Below, in pieces: positions 47,089-55,283 of a DNA stretch of 64,000 nucleotides. The stretch is from the NCBI RefSeq assembly GCF_000152825.2, contig NC_014414.1, positions 248,001 through 312,000 of the forward strand, in the 5' to 3' direction. Under the pieces are notes generated by a model. It made no database searches. It saw nothing but the letters and a program-made list of their open reading frames with translations, and had not been told where the DNA came from. A program made the position numbers and the translations under genes. Within the stretch, counting starts at the first letter, position 1. Every line of letters starts with the position of its first letter. The stretch comes from Parvularcula bermudensis HTCC2503 (GTDB taxonomy: Bacteria; Pseudomonadota; Alphaproteobacteria; Caulobacterales; Parvularculaceae).

Positions 47089-47637
47089 TCAGGCGCTTTT
47101 TTCTTTCTGGCGGGGCACGCCAACGCCAAACGGCGCAGGAAATTCGACGTGCCCCCCGGTGATCTCACACAGGACGCCGGCTGGATCGGAGAGCATAAAC
47201 GCGTCCCCCGCCTCGGGAAATGGCGAGATGAGATGCCGCTCGGCCAAGGACGCCGAAAAGCCCAAGCGCCGATAGAAGGGGGGATGACCAAGAACGATCA
47301 CGGCCCCATTGCCGTTCTCCTGCCAGGCTGAAATCAGCGTTTGGGCGAGGGCAAACCCAATCCCCTCCCGCTGAACGCTTGGGCTGACCGCGAGGGGGGC
47401 AAGGGCCGCAATAGCCACCTCTTTATTGTCCCCATAGCGTATAATGGCCCGGCTGAGGGCGCCATATCCGACGACCCCCCGCGCCTGAAGGACAACTCGC
47501 TCATCGAGCATATACGCCCCATCACGCAGGTCATGGGTCAGCTGTGCTTCGACCATATGGCCGAAAGCGGCCTTCATCACGTCGTCGGCGCCGGAAATCG
47601 TTTCGTCGCTGACCTCAACAATGTCACCTACTGGCAT
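47089..47637 (-). CDS. GNAT-family N-acetyltransferase, YhbS-like
   Basis: The 182-residue protein has the layout of YhbS-type GNATs: an N-terminal VMKAAFG, AIAALAPLAVSPSVQREGIGFALAQTLI in parts with the acetyl-CoA loop Q-R-E-G-I-G, and VIVLGHPPFYRRLGFSASL, where the G-x-x-x-FY-x-x-x-GF motif is diagnostic. Substrate unknown. It starts 43 bases after nuoF and is probably co-transcribed. Confidence 0.87.
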   Translation of the reverse strand: MPVGDIVEVSDETISGADDVMKAAFGHMVEAQLTHDLRDGAYMLDERVVLQARGVVGYGALSRAIIRYGDNKEVAIAALAPLAVSPSVQREGIGFALAQTLISAWQENGNGAVIVLGHPPFYRRLGFSASLAERHLISPFPEAGDAFMLSDPAGVLCEITGGHVEFPAPFGVGVPRQKEKSA

Positions 47638-47680
47638 AGGAACCTCCCTGTTATGATCTCAGGGGTCCTGTTGCCCCCGT

Positions 47681-48979
47681 TTATTCCGCGGCCATGACCG
47701 GTATGTGGGGCTTATTGGCGCGGTAAGCCGTAATCTTTTCCTCAATTTCATGGCGGAAATGCTGAATAAGACCTTGCACCGGCCAGGCTGCCGCATCGCC
47801 AAGGGCGCAGATCGTATGACCTTCGACTTGACCGGCGACGTCCAGCAATTTGTCGATTTCCCACATTTCCGCTTCGCCGCGGCTCATCCGAACGAGGACC
47901 CGCCACATCCAGCCTGTTCCCTCCCTGCAGGGGGTACACTGGCCACAACTCTCATGTTTGTAGAAATGCGCGATACGCGCAATCGCTTTGACCATGTCGG
48001 TGGACTTGTCCATGACGATCACCGCCGCCGTCCCAAGCCCTGATTTGTGTTCCCGCAAGGCGTCGAAATCCATCAAGACATCGTCGCAGATCGACTTTGG
48101 CAGGCATCGGACGGAGGAGCCGCCCGGGATAACGGCCTTGAGATTGTCCCAGCCGCCCCGGACCCCGCCGCAATGGGTATCGATCAAGGTCTTGAGCGGG
48201 ATCGACATCTCCTCCTCGACATTGCACGGCTTGTTCACATGGCCGGAAATGCAGAACACTTTCGTGCCGTGATTGTTCTCGCGCCCAAAGCGCTTGAACC
48301 AATCCGCCCCGCGCCGAATGATCGTCGGCACGACGGCGATTGATTCCACATTGTTCACCGTGGTCGGACAGCCATAGAGCCCCGCGCCCGCCGGGAAAGG
48401 CGGCTTCAAGCGGGGCTGACCCTTTTTGCCCTCAAGGCTTTCAAGGAGGGCGGTTTCCTCACCGCAAATATACGCCCCGGCGCCGTGGGAGAGATAAAGG
48501 TCGAAATCGTAGCCGTGAACATTGTCCTTGCCGATCAGCTTGGCGGCATAGGCCTCGTCGATGGCCTTTTGCAGCTGCTCGCGCTCGAAAATGTACTCCC
48601 CCCGAATATAGATGTAGCAGGCATGGGCGCGCATCGCGAAGCTGGCGATCAGACATCCCTCGATCAGGGTATGCGGGTCGTGCCGCATGATCTCGCGATC
48701 CTTACAGGTTCCCGGCTCGGACTCATCGGCATTGACCACGAGGTAATGGGGCCGTTCCCCCACCTCCTTCGGCATGAAGGACCATTTAAGACCGGTGGGA
48801 AAGCCCGCCCCCCCGCGGCCCCGCAAGCCGCTATCCTTCACCTGCTGGATCACCCAATCGATCCCCATATCGAGGATGTCCTTTGTGCCGTTCCAGGCGC
48901 CCCGGTCCTTGGCCCCCTCGAGGAAGGGGTCCTTTAATCCATAGAGATTGGTGAAGATGCGGTCTTTATCTTGGAGCAT
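47681..48979 (-). CDS. nuoF: NADH-quinone oxidoreductase subunit F
   Basis: The 432-residue subunit binds NADH and FMN and holds cluster N3. NADH/FMN motifs: [72 protein letters not shown] in parts. The 4Fe-4S motif is [13 protein letters not shown] with a further Cys near [11 protein letters not shown] 48979 gives the usual start [14 protein letters not shown]; the frame could begin at a TTG (49042), but those 21 residues are not conserved. Two small membrane-protein genes separate it from nuoE. Confidence 0.96.
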   Translation of the reverse strand: MLQDKDRIFTNLYGLKDPFLEGAKDRGAWNGTKDILDMGIDWVIQQVKDSGLRGRGGAGFPTGLKWSFMPKEVGERPHYLVVNADESEPGTCKDREIMRHDPHTLIEGCLIASFAMRAHACYIYIRGEYIFEREQLQKAIDEAYAAKLIGKDNVHGYDFDLYLSHGAGAYICGEETALLESLEGKKGQPRLKPPFPAGAGLYGCPTTVNNVESIAVVPTIIRRGADWFKRFGRENNHGTKVFCISGHVNKPCNVEEEMSIPLKTLIDTHCGGVRGGWDNLKAVIPGGSSVRCLPKSICDDVLMDFDALREHKSGLGTAAVIVMDKSTDMVKAIARIAHFYKHESCGQCTPCREGTGWMWRVLVRMSRGEAEMWEIDKLLDVAGQVEGHTICALGDAAAWPVQGLIQHFRHEIEEKITAYRANKPHIPVMAAE

Positions 48980-49072
48980 GAGGGAAAAGCTGTCCCATTC
49001 GATTTCTGATGTGGTGGTAAGGCTTTCGGCGCAGCCTGCCAAGGCGGCATGATGCCCAAAGCCCTTCTCCTA

Positions 49073-49276
49073 TTATGGCGATGAGCGCCCTTTGCGCCGG
49101 AGAACGGAAAATCCAATCACGGCGCCGACGATGACGGCAAAGATCAAGACCCCTCCCAACGCCACTTGGAAGCCCGCCGCCTCGCCGATCAGCCAAAAGA
49201 CAAAGGCAAAAGGCAACGCCGACACGGCGACGATCTGCAACAGTGCACGGGTGCGGGAGGGGGATGAGTTGGCCAT
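49073..49276 (-). CDS. Small two-helix membrane protein between nuoE and nuoF
   Basis: The 67-residue protein consists of a short hydrophilic start, a helix at about 13-32 (LQIVAVSALPFAFVFWLIG), a short turn, a second helix at 36-58 (ALGGVLIFAVIVGAVIGF), and a basic tail. I know no name for it. AGGA lies eight bases before the ATG. Small membrane ORFs between nuoE and nuoF occur in several alphaproteobacteria, so it is likely a real part of the locus. Confidence 0.68.
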   Translation of the reverse strand: MANSSPSRTRALLQIVAVSALPFAFVFWLIGEAAGFQVALGGVLIFAVIVGAVIGFSVLRRKGRSSP

Positions 49277-49344
49277 GGACGGTTCCTAAAGCGGCGGTTG
49301 CTGATGCGTTCAGGGCACCTCGCCCGTCTGGTCTTCCTGCGATC

Positions 49345-49578
49345 CTATTCCTGTGATCGCCGCGCGGAGAGAATACGCGGGAGGAGAAAGGTCGAACTGA
49401 CGAGGGAGATCACCACGATCGAGCCGATCAACAGCGGCACACTCTCATGCATCAAGAAATAGGCCGCCACAGCGAGGATCAAAAAGCTCCCCTCCAAAAG
49501 GGCGAAGATGACATAGAAGCGGGACTCACCGCTCCCTGACGCCTTCGCCGCCGCCCCTTCTTGATCGCGCCGATCCAT
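49345..49578 (-). CDS. Small membrane protein downstream of nuoE
   Basis: The 77-residue protein starts seven bases after the nuoE stop, which argues for co-translation. A charged N-terminus is followed by two hydrophobic helices, about 21-39 (FYVIFALLEGSFLILAVAA) and 45-65 (PLLIGSIVVISLVSSTFLL), and a basic end. No family is recognised. The frame runs back to 49662 inside nuoE, but ATG 49578 is the natural start. Confidence 0.62.
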   Translation of the reverse strand: MDRRDQEGAAAKASGSGESRFYVIFALLEGSFLILAVAAYFLMHESVPLLIGSIVVISLVSSTFLLPRILSARRSQE

Positions 49579-49585
49579 AGGACGC

Positions 49586-50251
49586 TCAGCCTTGCTCCGC
49601 CGGCGCTGAATTGGGCAGGCGGTCGATCGGCTTCGCCGCCGATCCGTCATAGAGGCTCTCATCGGTAAGGGTCGTGTTGTCCCCCTCAGGGTCTGATGTG
49701 TGCCGCGCGGGATTAAAGACCCCCGGCGCGACCGCCTCGCCCTTATCCAAGGTCAAGAGGATCTCCTCGAACTTCTCAGGGGTCAGATCTTGGTAATAAT
49801 AGTCGTTGATCTGCGCCATTGGCGCGTTGCAACAGGCGCCGAGACATTCGACCTCGAGCCAGGACAGATGGCCGCTCTCGGTGATCGCTCCTTGCGGCCC
49901 GATCACCCGCTCGCAAACCTCGATCAGGGATTCAGACCCCCGCAGCATGCACGGCGTCGTGCCGCACACCTGAACGAAATAGGTGCCGACGGGCTTGAGG
50001 TTGAACATGGTGTAGAAGGTCGCAACCTCATAGACGCGAATATAGGGCATGCCGAGCTGCGTCGCGATCGCCTCCATCGCGGGGATCGACACCCACCCTT
50101 CCTGCTTTTGCGCGCGCCACAGGAAAGGGATCACCGCAGAGGCCTGACGCCCCTCGGGAAACTTGGTGATTTCCTTCTCACACCAGGCCTTATTGTCCTC
50201 GGTCCATTGAAAGCTGTCGGGCTGCTGTCGAGCGGGGGAGCGATCGGCCAT
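49586..50251 (-). CDS. nuoE: NADH-quinone oxidoreductase subunit E
   Basis: The 221-residue subunit carries the 2Fe-2S cluster N1a. The four cysteines are in QVCGTTPCMLRG and ECLGACCNAPM; YEVATFYTMFNLKPVG precedes them as in all NuoE. The C-terminal 50 residues (after TLDKGE) are a variable hydrophilic tail. A clear GAGGAGAGG lies before the ATG. It is the first complex I gene of this minus-strand series: nuoABCD are not upstream, where a cupredoxin gene is found instead. Confidence 0.96.
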   Translation of the reverse strand: MADRSPARQQPDSFQWTEDNKAWCEKEITKFPEGRQASAVIPFLWRAQKQEGWVSIPAMEAIATQLGMPYIRVYEVATFYTMFNLKPVGTYFVQVCGTTPCMLRGSESLIEVCERVIGPQGAITESGHLSWLEVECLGACCNAPMAQINDYYYQDLTPEKFEEILLTLDKGEAVAPGVFNPARHTSDPEGDNTTLTDESLYDGSAAKPIDRLPNSAPAEQG

Positions 50252-50400
50252 GGGTCCTCTCCTCAGAAGGCGGAAATAGGGCGCTCTTCGTCCCGCTCCC
50301 CACGGATGTCCAGCCGTCGCGGCGGGGGCGCCGAGGCAATGCTCTAAGCCACCGAGCCGCGATCCTCAAGCGGCGCGCCCCCCAATCAAGGGCCGACTGT

Positions 50401-50712
50401 TTAGTCCACCGCCACCTTAAGGGACATTTTCGGATGGATCGCACAGGTCAGCTCGTAAATACCCTGTTTGGCAAAGGCGATCTCGATATACTCACCCGGC
50501 CTCTGAATACCCGAATCGACCTTCAGATTGCGATGCTTGGACTGAACGTGATGCACGAAGCGATCGTCGTTTATCACCTTCACGGTCTGCCCCGCCGAAA
50601 TCGACAGCGCCCCCGGAGCGAAGGACCGATCCATTTGCGAGACCGTCAGCGCATCGTCTTGCCCATGCGTAAACATCAAGACCGACGAGATCAGGAGAAA
50701 TGAGCTTTTCAT
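50401..50712 (-). CDS. Exported cupredoxin-like copper protein
   Basis: The 103-residue precursor has a short signal peptide (MKSSFLLISSVLMFTHGQ). The mature part is a plastocyanin-type beta sandwich: FAPGALSISAGQTVKVIND, DDRFVHHVQSKH, and the copper loop YELTCAIHPKMSLKV. The type 1 copper ligands His (VHHV), Cys, His and Met (C-x2-H-x2-M) are all present. Similar small proteins are annotated as methylamine-utilisation-type cupredoxins. It lies 77 bases from, and divergent to, the histidine kinase of the globin operon, so joint control is likely. Confidence 0.82.
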   Translation of the reverse strand: MKSSFLLISSVLMFTHGQDDALTVSQMDRSFAPGALSISAGQTVKVINDDRFVHHVQSKHRNLKVDSGIQRPGEYIEIAFAKQGIYELTCAIHPKMSLKVAVD

Positions 50713-50789
50713 AAGAAAAACATGCCCAGAAGACGTTTCGGAATACTCAAAATAACATTCAATTGACGAGTTTTTCGTAAGCCAGCCCC

Positions 50790-52580
50790 ATGCTAGGCTT
50801 CCGTCTGAAACGACTGACACGCGCGCCGTTGAGCAGCGCCATGCATGCAGGCTTCGGGCTGATGACGCTCCTGACCGTGAGCTATGCGGTATGGTCGATC
50901 CATGCCCTCGACCGGTCAAGCCGCATTGTGCGTCAGACCTATGACCATTCCTTGATGGCCATTAACTATGCGCGAGCGGCGGAGGCCAATACGGCCCGCT
51001 TCCTCCTCAGCGATCGACATGATGACGAGATGCTGATGACGGTGGTCTCTGATCTCGCCATCGTGGTCGACCGCAGCGAGGGCCCGTCACGGGACGAAGC
51101 GTCAGCGATCCGCGATACCATTGCCGGTTGGCGGGAAGGGAACACCCCCGACAATGCCGCCGATTGGAGCGAACAGGCGTTCGATCTGTTAACCGAACTT
51201 CTGGCAGCGGACAGCTTCATCGAACGGGAAAAGGCGATCGCCGCCGCGGATCGATCGACCCGGCTCGCCATGATCGGCATGGTTCTGGTCGCCCTTCTCT
51301 CCCTCCTCCTCGCAGCAGGGCTAAACCGCCTGATCGTCACCCCGCTTAAAGCGCTGGAAGTCGCCGCCCGAAAGATTGCCGCCGGCGCATACGATTCGTC
51401 TCTGCCCAAGGTGGTCGGCATCGAGCTGATCGCGCTGGTCACCTCCATGCGGGTGATGCAGCGCAAGATTGCTCGCCGTATCGCCGAGGAACTCGAAGGG
51501 CGTCAGCGCGCCGAAACCCGCCTTGAGGCGATCATCCGAGAAGCGGCGGATGCCATCTTGATCCTCGATAAGGCCGGACGGATCCAGATGGTCAACGATG
51601 CCGCACAGGCACTGTTACCGGAGGCGTCAATGGGCCGGGGCGAGCGCCTGACGGATCTGCTTGCCGCGACAAGTATCGACCCGAATATTATTCTTACCCT
51701 GAACGAAGGAGGGGAAACCCGTTTGCCCAACGGGGTCTGGGTCAATGCCGCAGCCCCCCACACCAATGATGAGGGACGCATTCTGGTCTGGTCCGACATC
51801 ACGGCCATCAAAGCGCGCGAAGAGGATTTGAGCGCCGCCAATGAGGCCAAGACCCGGTTCATGGCGGTGACGACCCACGAACTCCGCACCCCGCTCAATG
51901 CCGTCATCGGCTTTTCCCAATTGATGCGAGACGAAGCCTTTGGGCCCTTAGGGGACGAGAGTTATCAACAGTTCGCCCGCGAAATTTTTGAAGCAGGAAA
52001 CACGCTGCTTGGCCTTGTCGACGACATTCTCAGATTTTCCGACGCTCAAAATACGGATTACTATGCCGACCTTGAGCTGGTCGCGCCGGCCCCGCTGTTC
52101 CATGCCCTGTGCGAGGGCGTCAGATACGACGAACATTACACCTCCCTGACCCTTGAAACGATCATTGACGACACGCTGCAAGAGATCCGCGCGAAGCCTT
52201 CTCATCTCACCTCGGCGTTACGCCATCTCCTGATCAATGCGGGCCAATTCTCCGACGAAGGCGGACTTGTCTCGTTCATCGCGAAGGATTGCGGTGACAC
52301 CGTCGTCGTGACGATCAAAGATCGGGGCAAGGGGATGAGCGCCGAGGCCTTGGAGCGCGCGCTCGAACTGTTCGGGCAGGCGGATAACAGCCGTACCCGT
52401 CACCATGAGGGAATGGGCCTTGGCCTGCCTCTGGCGCGGACAATCGTCCTCTCCCATCGCGGGACCTTCGATATCGAAAGTCTCGCCGGAGAAGGGACCA
52501 CAATCACCATCATCCTGCCCTATGCCGAGGGCGAGATGGCGGAAGACACACCTCTCACCAGGAGCCTCGCCAGCGCATGA
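50790..52580 (+). CDS. Membrane sensor histidine kinase (HAMP-PAS-HisKA-HATPase)
   Basis: The 596-residue protein has two membrane helices, about 18-38 and 160-178, bounding a 120-residue periplasmic helical sensor region. A HAMP domain (about 180-232, with TPLKALEVAARKIAAGAYD), a PAS-like domain (about 243-345) and the kinase core follow: phosphoacceptor His363 in TTHELRTPLNAVIGFSQL, N box HLLINAGQFSDE, G boxes DRGKGMS and GMGLGLPLA. No receiver domain or response-regulator gene is nearby. Its stop overlaps the DUF3034 gene start (ATGA), so it is coupled to the next two genes. Confidence 0.9.
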   Translation: MLGFRLKRLTRAPLSSAMHAGFGLMTLLTVSYAVWSIHALDRSSRIVRQTYDHSLMAINYARAAEANTARFLLSDRHDDEMLMTVVSDLAIVVDRSEGPSRDEASAIRDTIAGWREGNTPDNAADWSEQAFDLLTELLAADSFIEREKAIAAADRSTRLAMIGMVLVALLSLLLAAGLNRLIVTPLKALEVAARKIAAGAYDSSLPKVVGIELIALVTSMRVMQRKIARRIAEELEGRQRAETRLEAIIREAADAILILDKAGRIQMVNDAAQALLPEASMGRGERLTDLLAATSIDPNIILTLNEGGETRLPNGVWVNAAAPHTNDEGRILVWSDITAIKAREEDLSAANEAKTRFMAVTTHELRTPLNAVIGFSQLMRDEAFGPLGDESYQQFAREIFEAGNTLLGLVDDILRFSDAQNTDYYADLELVAPAPLFHALCEGVRYDEHYTSLTLETIIDDTLQEIRAKPSHLTSALRHLLINAGQFSDEGGLVSFIAKDCGDTVVVTIKDRGKGMSAEALERALELFGQADNSRTRHHEGMGLGLPLARTIVLSHRGTFDIESLAGEGTTITIILPYAEGEMAEDTPLTRSLASA

Positions 52581-53437
52581 TCCGCTTCATGTTCATGGCC
52601 GCTTTGGCCACAATGATCGTCAGTCCCCCCGCCGCCGCTCAATGGGCCCCCGATCGGGGACGCCTGTTGATGACGGGCGGGGTGAGCCAGATTGAAGGCC
52701 AGGGGGGGAGCGGTCTTGTCCCTTGGGCGCTCATCACCGGCTACGGGTCGGAGCTGAGCTGGGGCGCCTCAGCCTTTGTCACCGATGTTCAACTCTCCGA
52801 TTTCTCCATCTCCAGCCATGGTCTGGCCGTGGGCGTGAGGAACCGGCTTGAGCTGAGTTATGCGCGCCAGGCCTTCGACACCGAGGAACTCGGCGGCGCT
52901 CTCGGGCTGGGGGAAGGGTTTGAATTCGACCAAGAGGTCTTCGGCGCCAAGCTGCGGCTCGCGGGCGATGTCGTCACCGACCAGGATACGTGGCTGCCCC
53001 AGATCAGCGTCGGCATTCAGGTGAAGAAGAATAAGGACGGCGATATCGTCCGTGCCGTCGGGGCGGATGACGACGAGGGCGTGGATTATTATCTGTCCGC
53101 CACGAAACTATTGCTCGCCCAGAGCCTCCTCCTTGGGGGAACCATTCGGTCGACAGAGGCCAATCAACTCGGCTTTTTGGGCTTCAGCTCGACACGGACG
53201 ATCCAGGTCGAAGCCACCGCTGCGGCTCTTTTGACGAAACGCTTAGCCCTGGGGGGCGAGGTCCGAACCAAGCCCGACAACCTGGCCTTCGCCGAGGAGG
53301 AGGATGCGGCCACCGCCTATCTCGCCTATTTCCCGAGCAAATATCTGTCGCTCACCGCCGCCTATGCCGATCTTGGAACCATTGCGGGGCTTGACGATCA
53401 GACCGGCTCATACCTATCAGTTCAAGGATCATTCTGA
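52577..53437 (+). CDS. DUF3034-family outer-membrane protein
   Basis: The 286-residue precursor has a signal peptide (cleavage after PPAAA, about residue 21). The mature part shows the DUF3034 pattern: LLMTGGVSQIEGQGGSGLVPW in parts, then GLAVGVRNRLELSYARQAFD, and many beta strands with a C-terminal aromatic (YLSVQGSF). It is most likely a porin-like barrel in the outer membrane; the family function is unknown. It overlaps the kinase gene by four bases and the globin gene by one (TGATG). Confidence 0.85.
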   Translation: MIRFMFMAALATMIVSPPAAAQWAPDRGRLLMTGGVSQIEGQGGSGLVPWALITGYGSELSWGASAFVTDVQLSDFSISSHGLAVGVRNRLELSYARQAFDTEELGGALGLGEGFEFDQEVFGAKLRLAGDVVTDQDTWLPQISVGIQVKKNKDGDIVRAVGADDDEGVDYYLSATKLLLAQSLLLGGTIRSTEANQLGFLGFSSTRTIQVEATAAALLTKRLALGGEVRTKPDNLAFAEEEDAATAYLAYFPSKYLSLTAAYADLGTIAGLDDQTGSYLSVQGSF

Positions 53438-53871
53438 TGCGCGCCCTGATTGCTTGCCTTTCGCTTGTCGTCGCCACAGCCATGGCCCCGCAACCGGCTG
53501 CGGCCTTAAGCGACGATGCCCTTTATCGTGCCTTGGGCGAAAAAGCGGGGATCGAGCGGGTGATCGAAACCCTCCTCCACCGCAGCCTTGCCGATCCGCG
53601 TATCGCCGACACCTTCGAAGGCGCGAATTTCGAGCGCCTTGAGGAGAAGCTGGTCCTTCAGATCTGTGAGCTGGCAGGGGGCCCATGCGTTTATGACGGC
53701 CTGTCGATGGCCGACAGCCATATGGGGCAGGAGCTGACCACGGCGCATTTCAATGCGCTCGTTGAGAATTTGCGCGCCGCGATGGCGGCCGAAGGCGTGG
53801 GGTTCCGTGCCCAGAACCGCCTTCTCGCCCTTCTCGCCCCGATGCATCGCGATGTCGTGACCAAGCCCTAA
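53437..53871 (+). CDS. Exported group 1 truncated haemoglobin
   Basis: The 144-residue precursor has a signal peptide (MRALIACLSLVVATAMAPQPAAA), unusual for the truncated globins, most of which are cytosolic. The globin part starts DALYRALGEKAGIERVIE. The CD1 Phe is in DTFEGANF, and the proximal haem His is in MADSHMGQELTTAHFNALVENL (as in MADSHMG). The usual B10 Tyr appears replaced by Leu (RVIETLLHRSL against a DDFYDRVL pattern), and two cysteines flank the E helix end (ICELAGGPCVY). It should bind haem in the periplasm. The start overlaps the DUF3034 stop. Confidence 0.87.
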   Translation: MRALIACLSLVVATAMAPQPAAALSDDALYRALGEKAGIERVIETLLHRSLADPRIADTFEGANFERLEEKLVLQICELAGGPCVYDGLSMADSHMGQELTTAHFNALVENLRAAMAAEGVGFRAQNRLLALLAPMHRDVVTKP

Positions 53872-53913
53872 GGCCCCCTTCCGCCTGCGGGTCCGGGGGT
53901 GTACCGGCGGGGC

Positions 53914-54843
53914 ATGTCCTCGCCCTCCCCTTCCGCCGGTGCCGATCGCAAAACCCCCGACGCCGCCCCCCGTAGTTTCGTCGACCGCCTGCCTGCGGGA
54001 ATGCGTCCCTATTTCCGGCTGATGCGGGCCGATCGGCCGGTGGGACTCTGGCTGTTATTCTGGCCGTGCCTGTGGGGCACGCTGATCGGGCGCCCCGACG
54101 ACATGACAGCGCCGGAGATCTATCGCCTTTGGGCCCTGTTCCTGATCGGATCGGTGGCGATGCGGTCGGCGGGATGCATTTATAACGATATTGTCGACCG
54201 GGACATCGACGCCCAGGTCGCCCGCACGGCGAGCCGCCCCTTGCCCAGCGGCCAGGTCCGGGTAAGCGAGGCCTGGGTCCTGCTCGTCGCCCTGTGTCTG
54301 GTGGGGCTGACGGTTCTTCTCTCCCTCCCCCTTCCGGCGATCCTGATCGGATTGTGCGCGCTTGTTCTGGTGGCAGCCTATCCCTTTATGAAGCGCATTA
54401 CCTGGTGGCCCCAGGCCTGGCTTGGCCTGACCTTCAATTGGGGCGTCCTGGTCGGCGGGGCGGCGGTGGCCGGGGGTCTGTCGGGGCCGATCCTTTGTGC
54501 GTATGCGGCGGGGCTGTTCTGGACCCTCGGCTATGACACGATCTACGCCCTCCAGGATGTGGAAGACGATGCCCTGATCGGGGTCAAATCAAGCGCCCGA
54601 GCCTTAGGTGACAGTGCCGTAACCGGCGTTGCGGTCTTTTATGGCCTTTGCGTGATCCTCATGGCCTTTGCCCTGTTGAGCCAAAGCGCCCTTTGGGGCC
54701 TTTTGCTCCTGCTGCCCGCCGCGGGGCACCTGACGTGGCAGGTCAGAAGTCTCGACCTCAGCGACGGCGACCGCGCCTTACGCCTCTTTAAGGCCAATGT
54801 GTGGACCGGGCTTCTCCTGGCCCTGCCGGGCCTTGCGGCCTAA
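53914..54843 (+). CDS. ubiA: 4-Hydroxybenzoate polyprenyltransferase
   Basis: The 309-residue inner-membrane enzyme prenylates 4-hydroxybenzoate in ubiquinone synthesis. It has about eight helices. The first Asp-rich motif is CIYNDIVDRDIDAQVARTASRPLPSG (in parts), the second YALQDVEDDALIGVKSSARAL. The N-terminal PYFRLMRADRPVGLWLLFWPC is typical. ATG 53914 is preferred; a GTG at 53899 is possible. It is on the same strand as the globin operon but 42 bases away with its own role. Confidence 0.93.
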   Translation: MSSPSPSAGADRKTPDAAPRSFVDRLPAGMRPYFRLMRADRPVGLWLLFWPCLWGTLIGRPDDMTAPEIYRLWALFLIGSVAMRSAGCIYNDIVDRDIDAQVARTASRPLPSGQVRVSEAWVLLVALCLVGLTVLLSLPLPAILIGLCALVLVAAYPFMKRITWWPQAWLGLTFNWGVLVGGAAVAGGLSGPILCAYAAGLFWTLGYDTIYALQDVEDDALIGVKSSARALGDSAVTGVAVFYGLCVILMAFALLSQSALWGLLLLLPAAGHLTWQVRSLDLSDGDRALRLFKANVWTGLLLALPGLAA

Positions 54844-54909
54844 TTCTCCCCCAAGGGCTGCGGGAGCCTTCATAAGGGCCCGAATAACCGAATAAGGAAA
54901 GTGAGCTCG

Positions 54910-55260
54910 ATGGATAAGTTGATCGTCGCCGCCGCGGCCTTGCTAGGTTTTGCAGGGGTCGGTCTCGGCGCTTTCGGGGCCCACGGCCTTGCCGACAGAC
55001 TCACCGGCCCCGCCCTTGGCTGGTGGGAGACGGCGACCCTCTATTTGCTGTTGCACGCGGTGGCGGCCCTCTGTGTCGGTGCCACCGGTCTGTCGTCGAT
55101 TGGCGGCGGCTGTTTCGTCGCCGGGGCGCTGATCTTCTCCGGCACCCTCTACGCCATGGCCTTGGGCGCGCCGACTTTTCTGGGCGCGGTCACGCCGATC
55201 GGCGGCCTATTGCTCCTTGGCGGATGGGCCGCAACCTTTTTGGCGGTCATCACGAAGTAA
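54910..55260 (+). CDS. DUF423-family membrane protein
   Basis: The 116-residue protein has four hydrophobic helices and the DUF423 pattern: LLGFAGVGLGAFGAHGL near residue 12, WWETATLYLLLHAVAAL, GALIFSGTLYAMAL and TPIGGLLLLGGWAATFL. Function unknown; the family includes YwdK/YgdD proteins. ATG 54910 is chosen over GTG 54901. It precedes msrB by 23 bases. Confidence 0.87.
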   Translation: MDKLIVAAAALLGFAGVGLGAFGAHGLADRLTGPALGWWETATLYLLLHAVAALCVGATGLSSIGGGCFVAGALIFSGTLYAMALGAPTFLGAVTPIGGLLLLGGWAATFLAVITK

Positions 55261-55283
55261 CTCCCTAAATAGGGATGATGATC

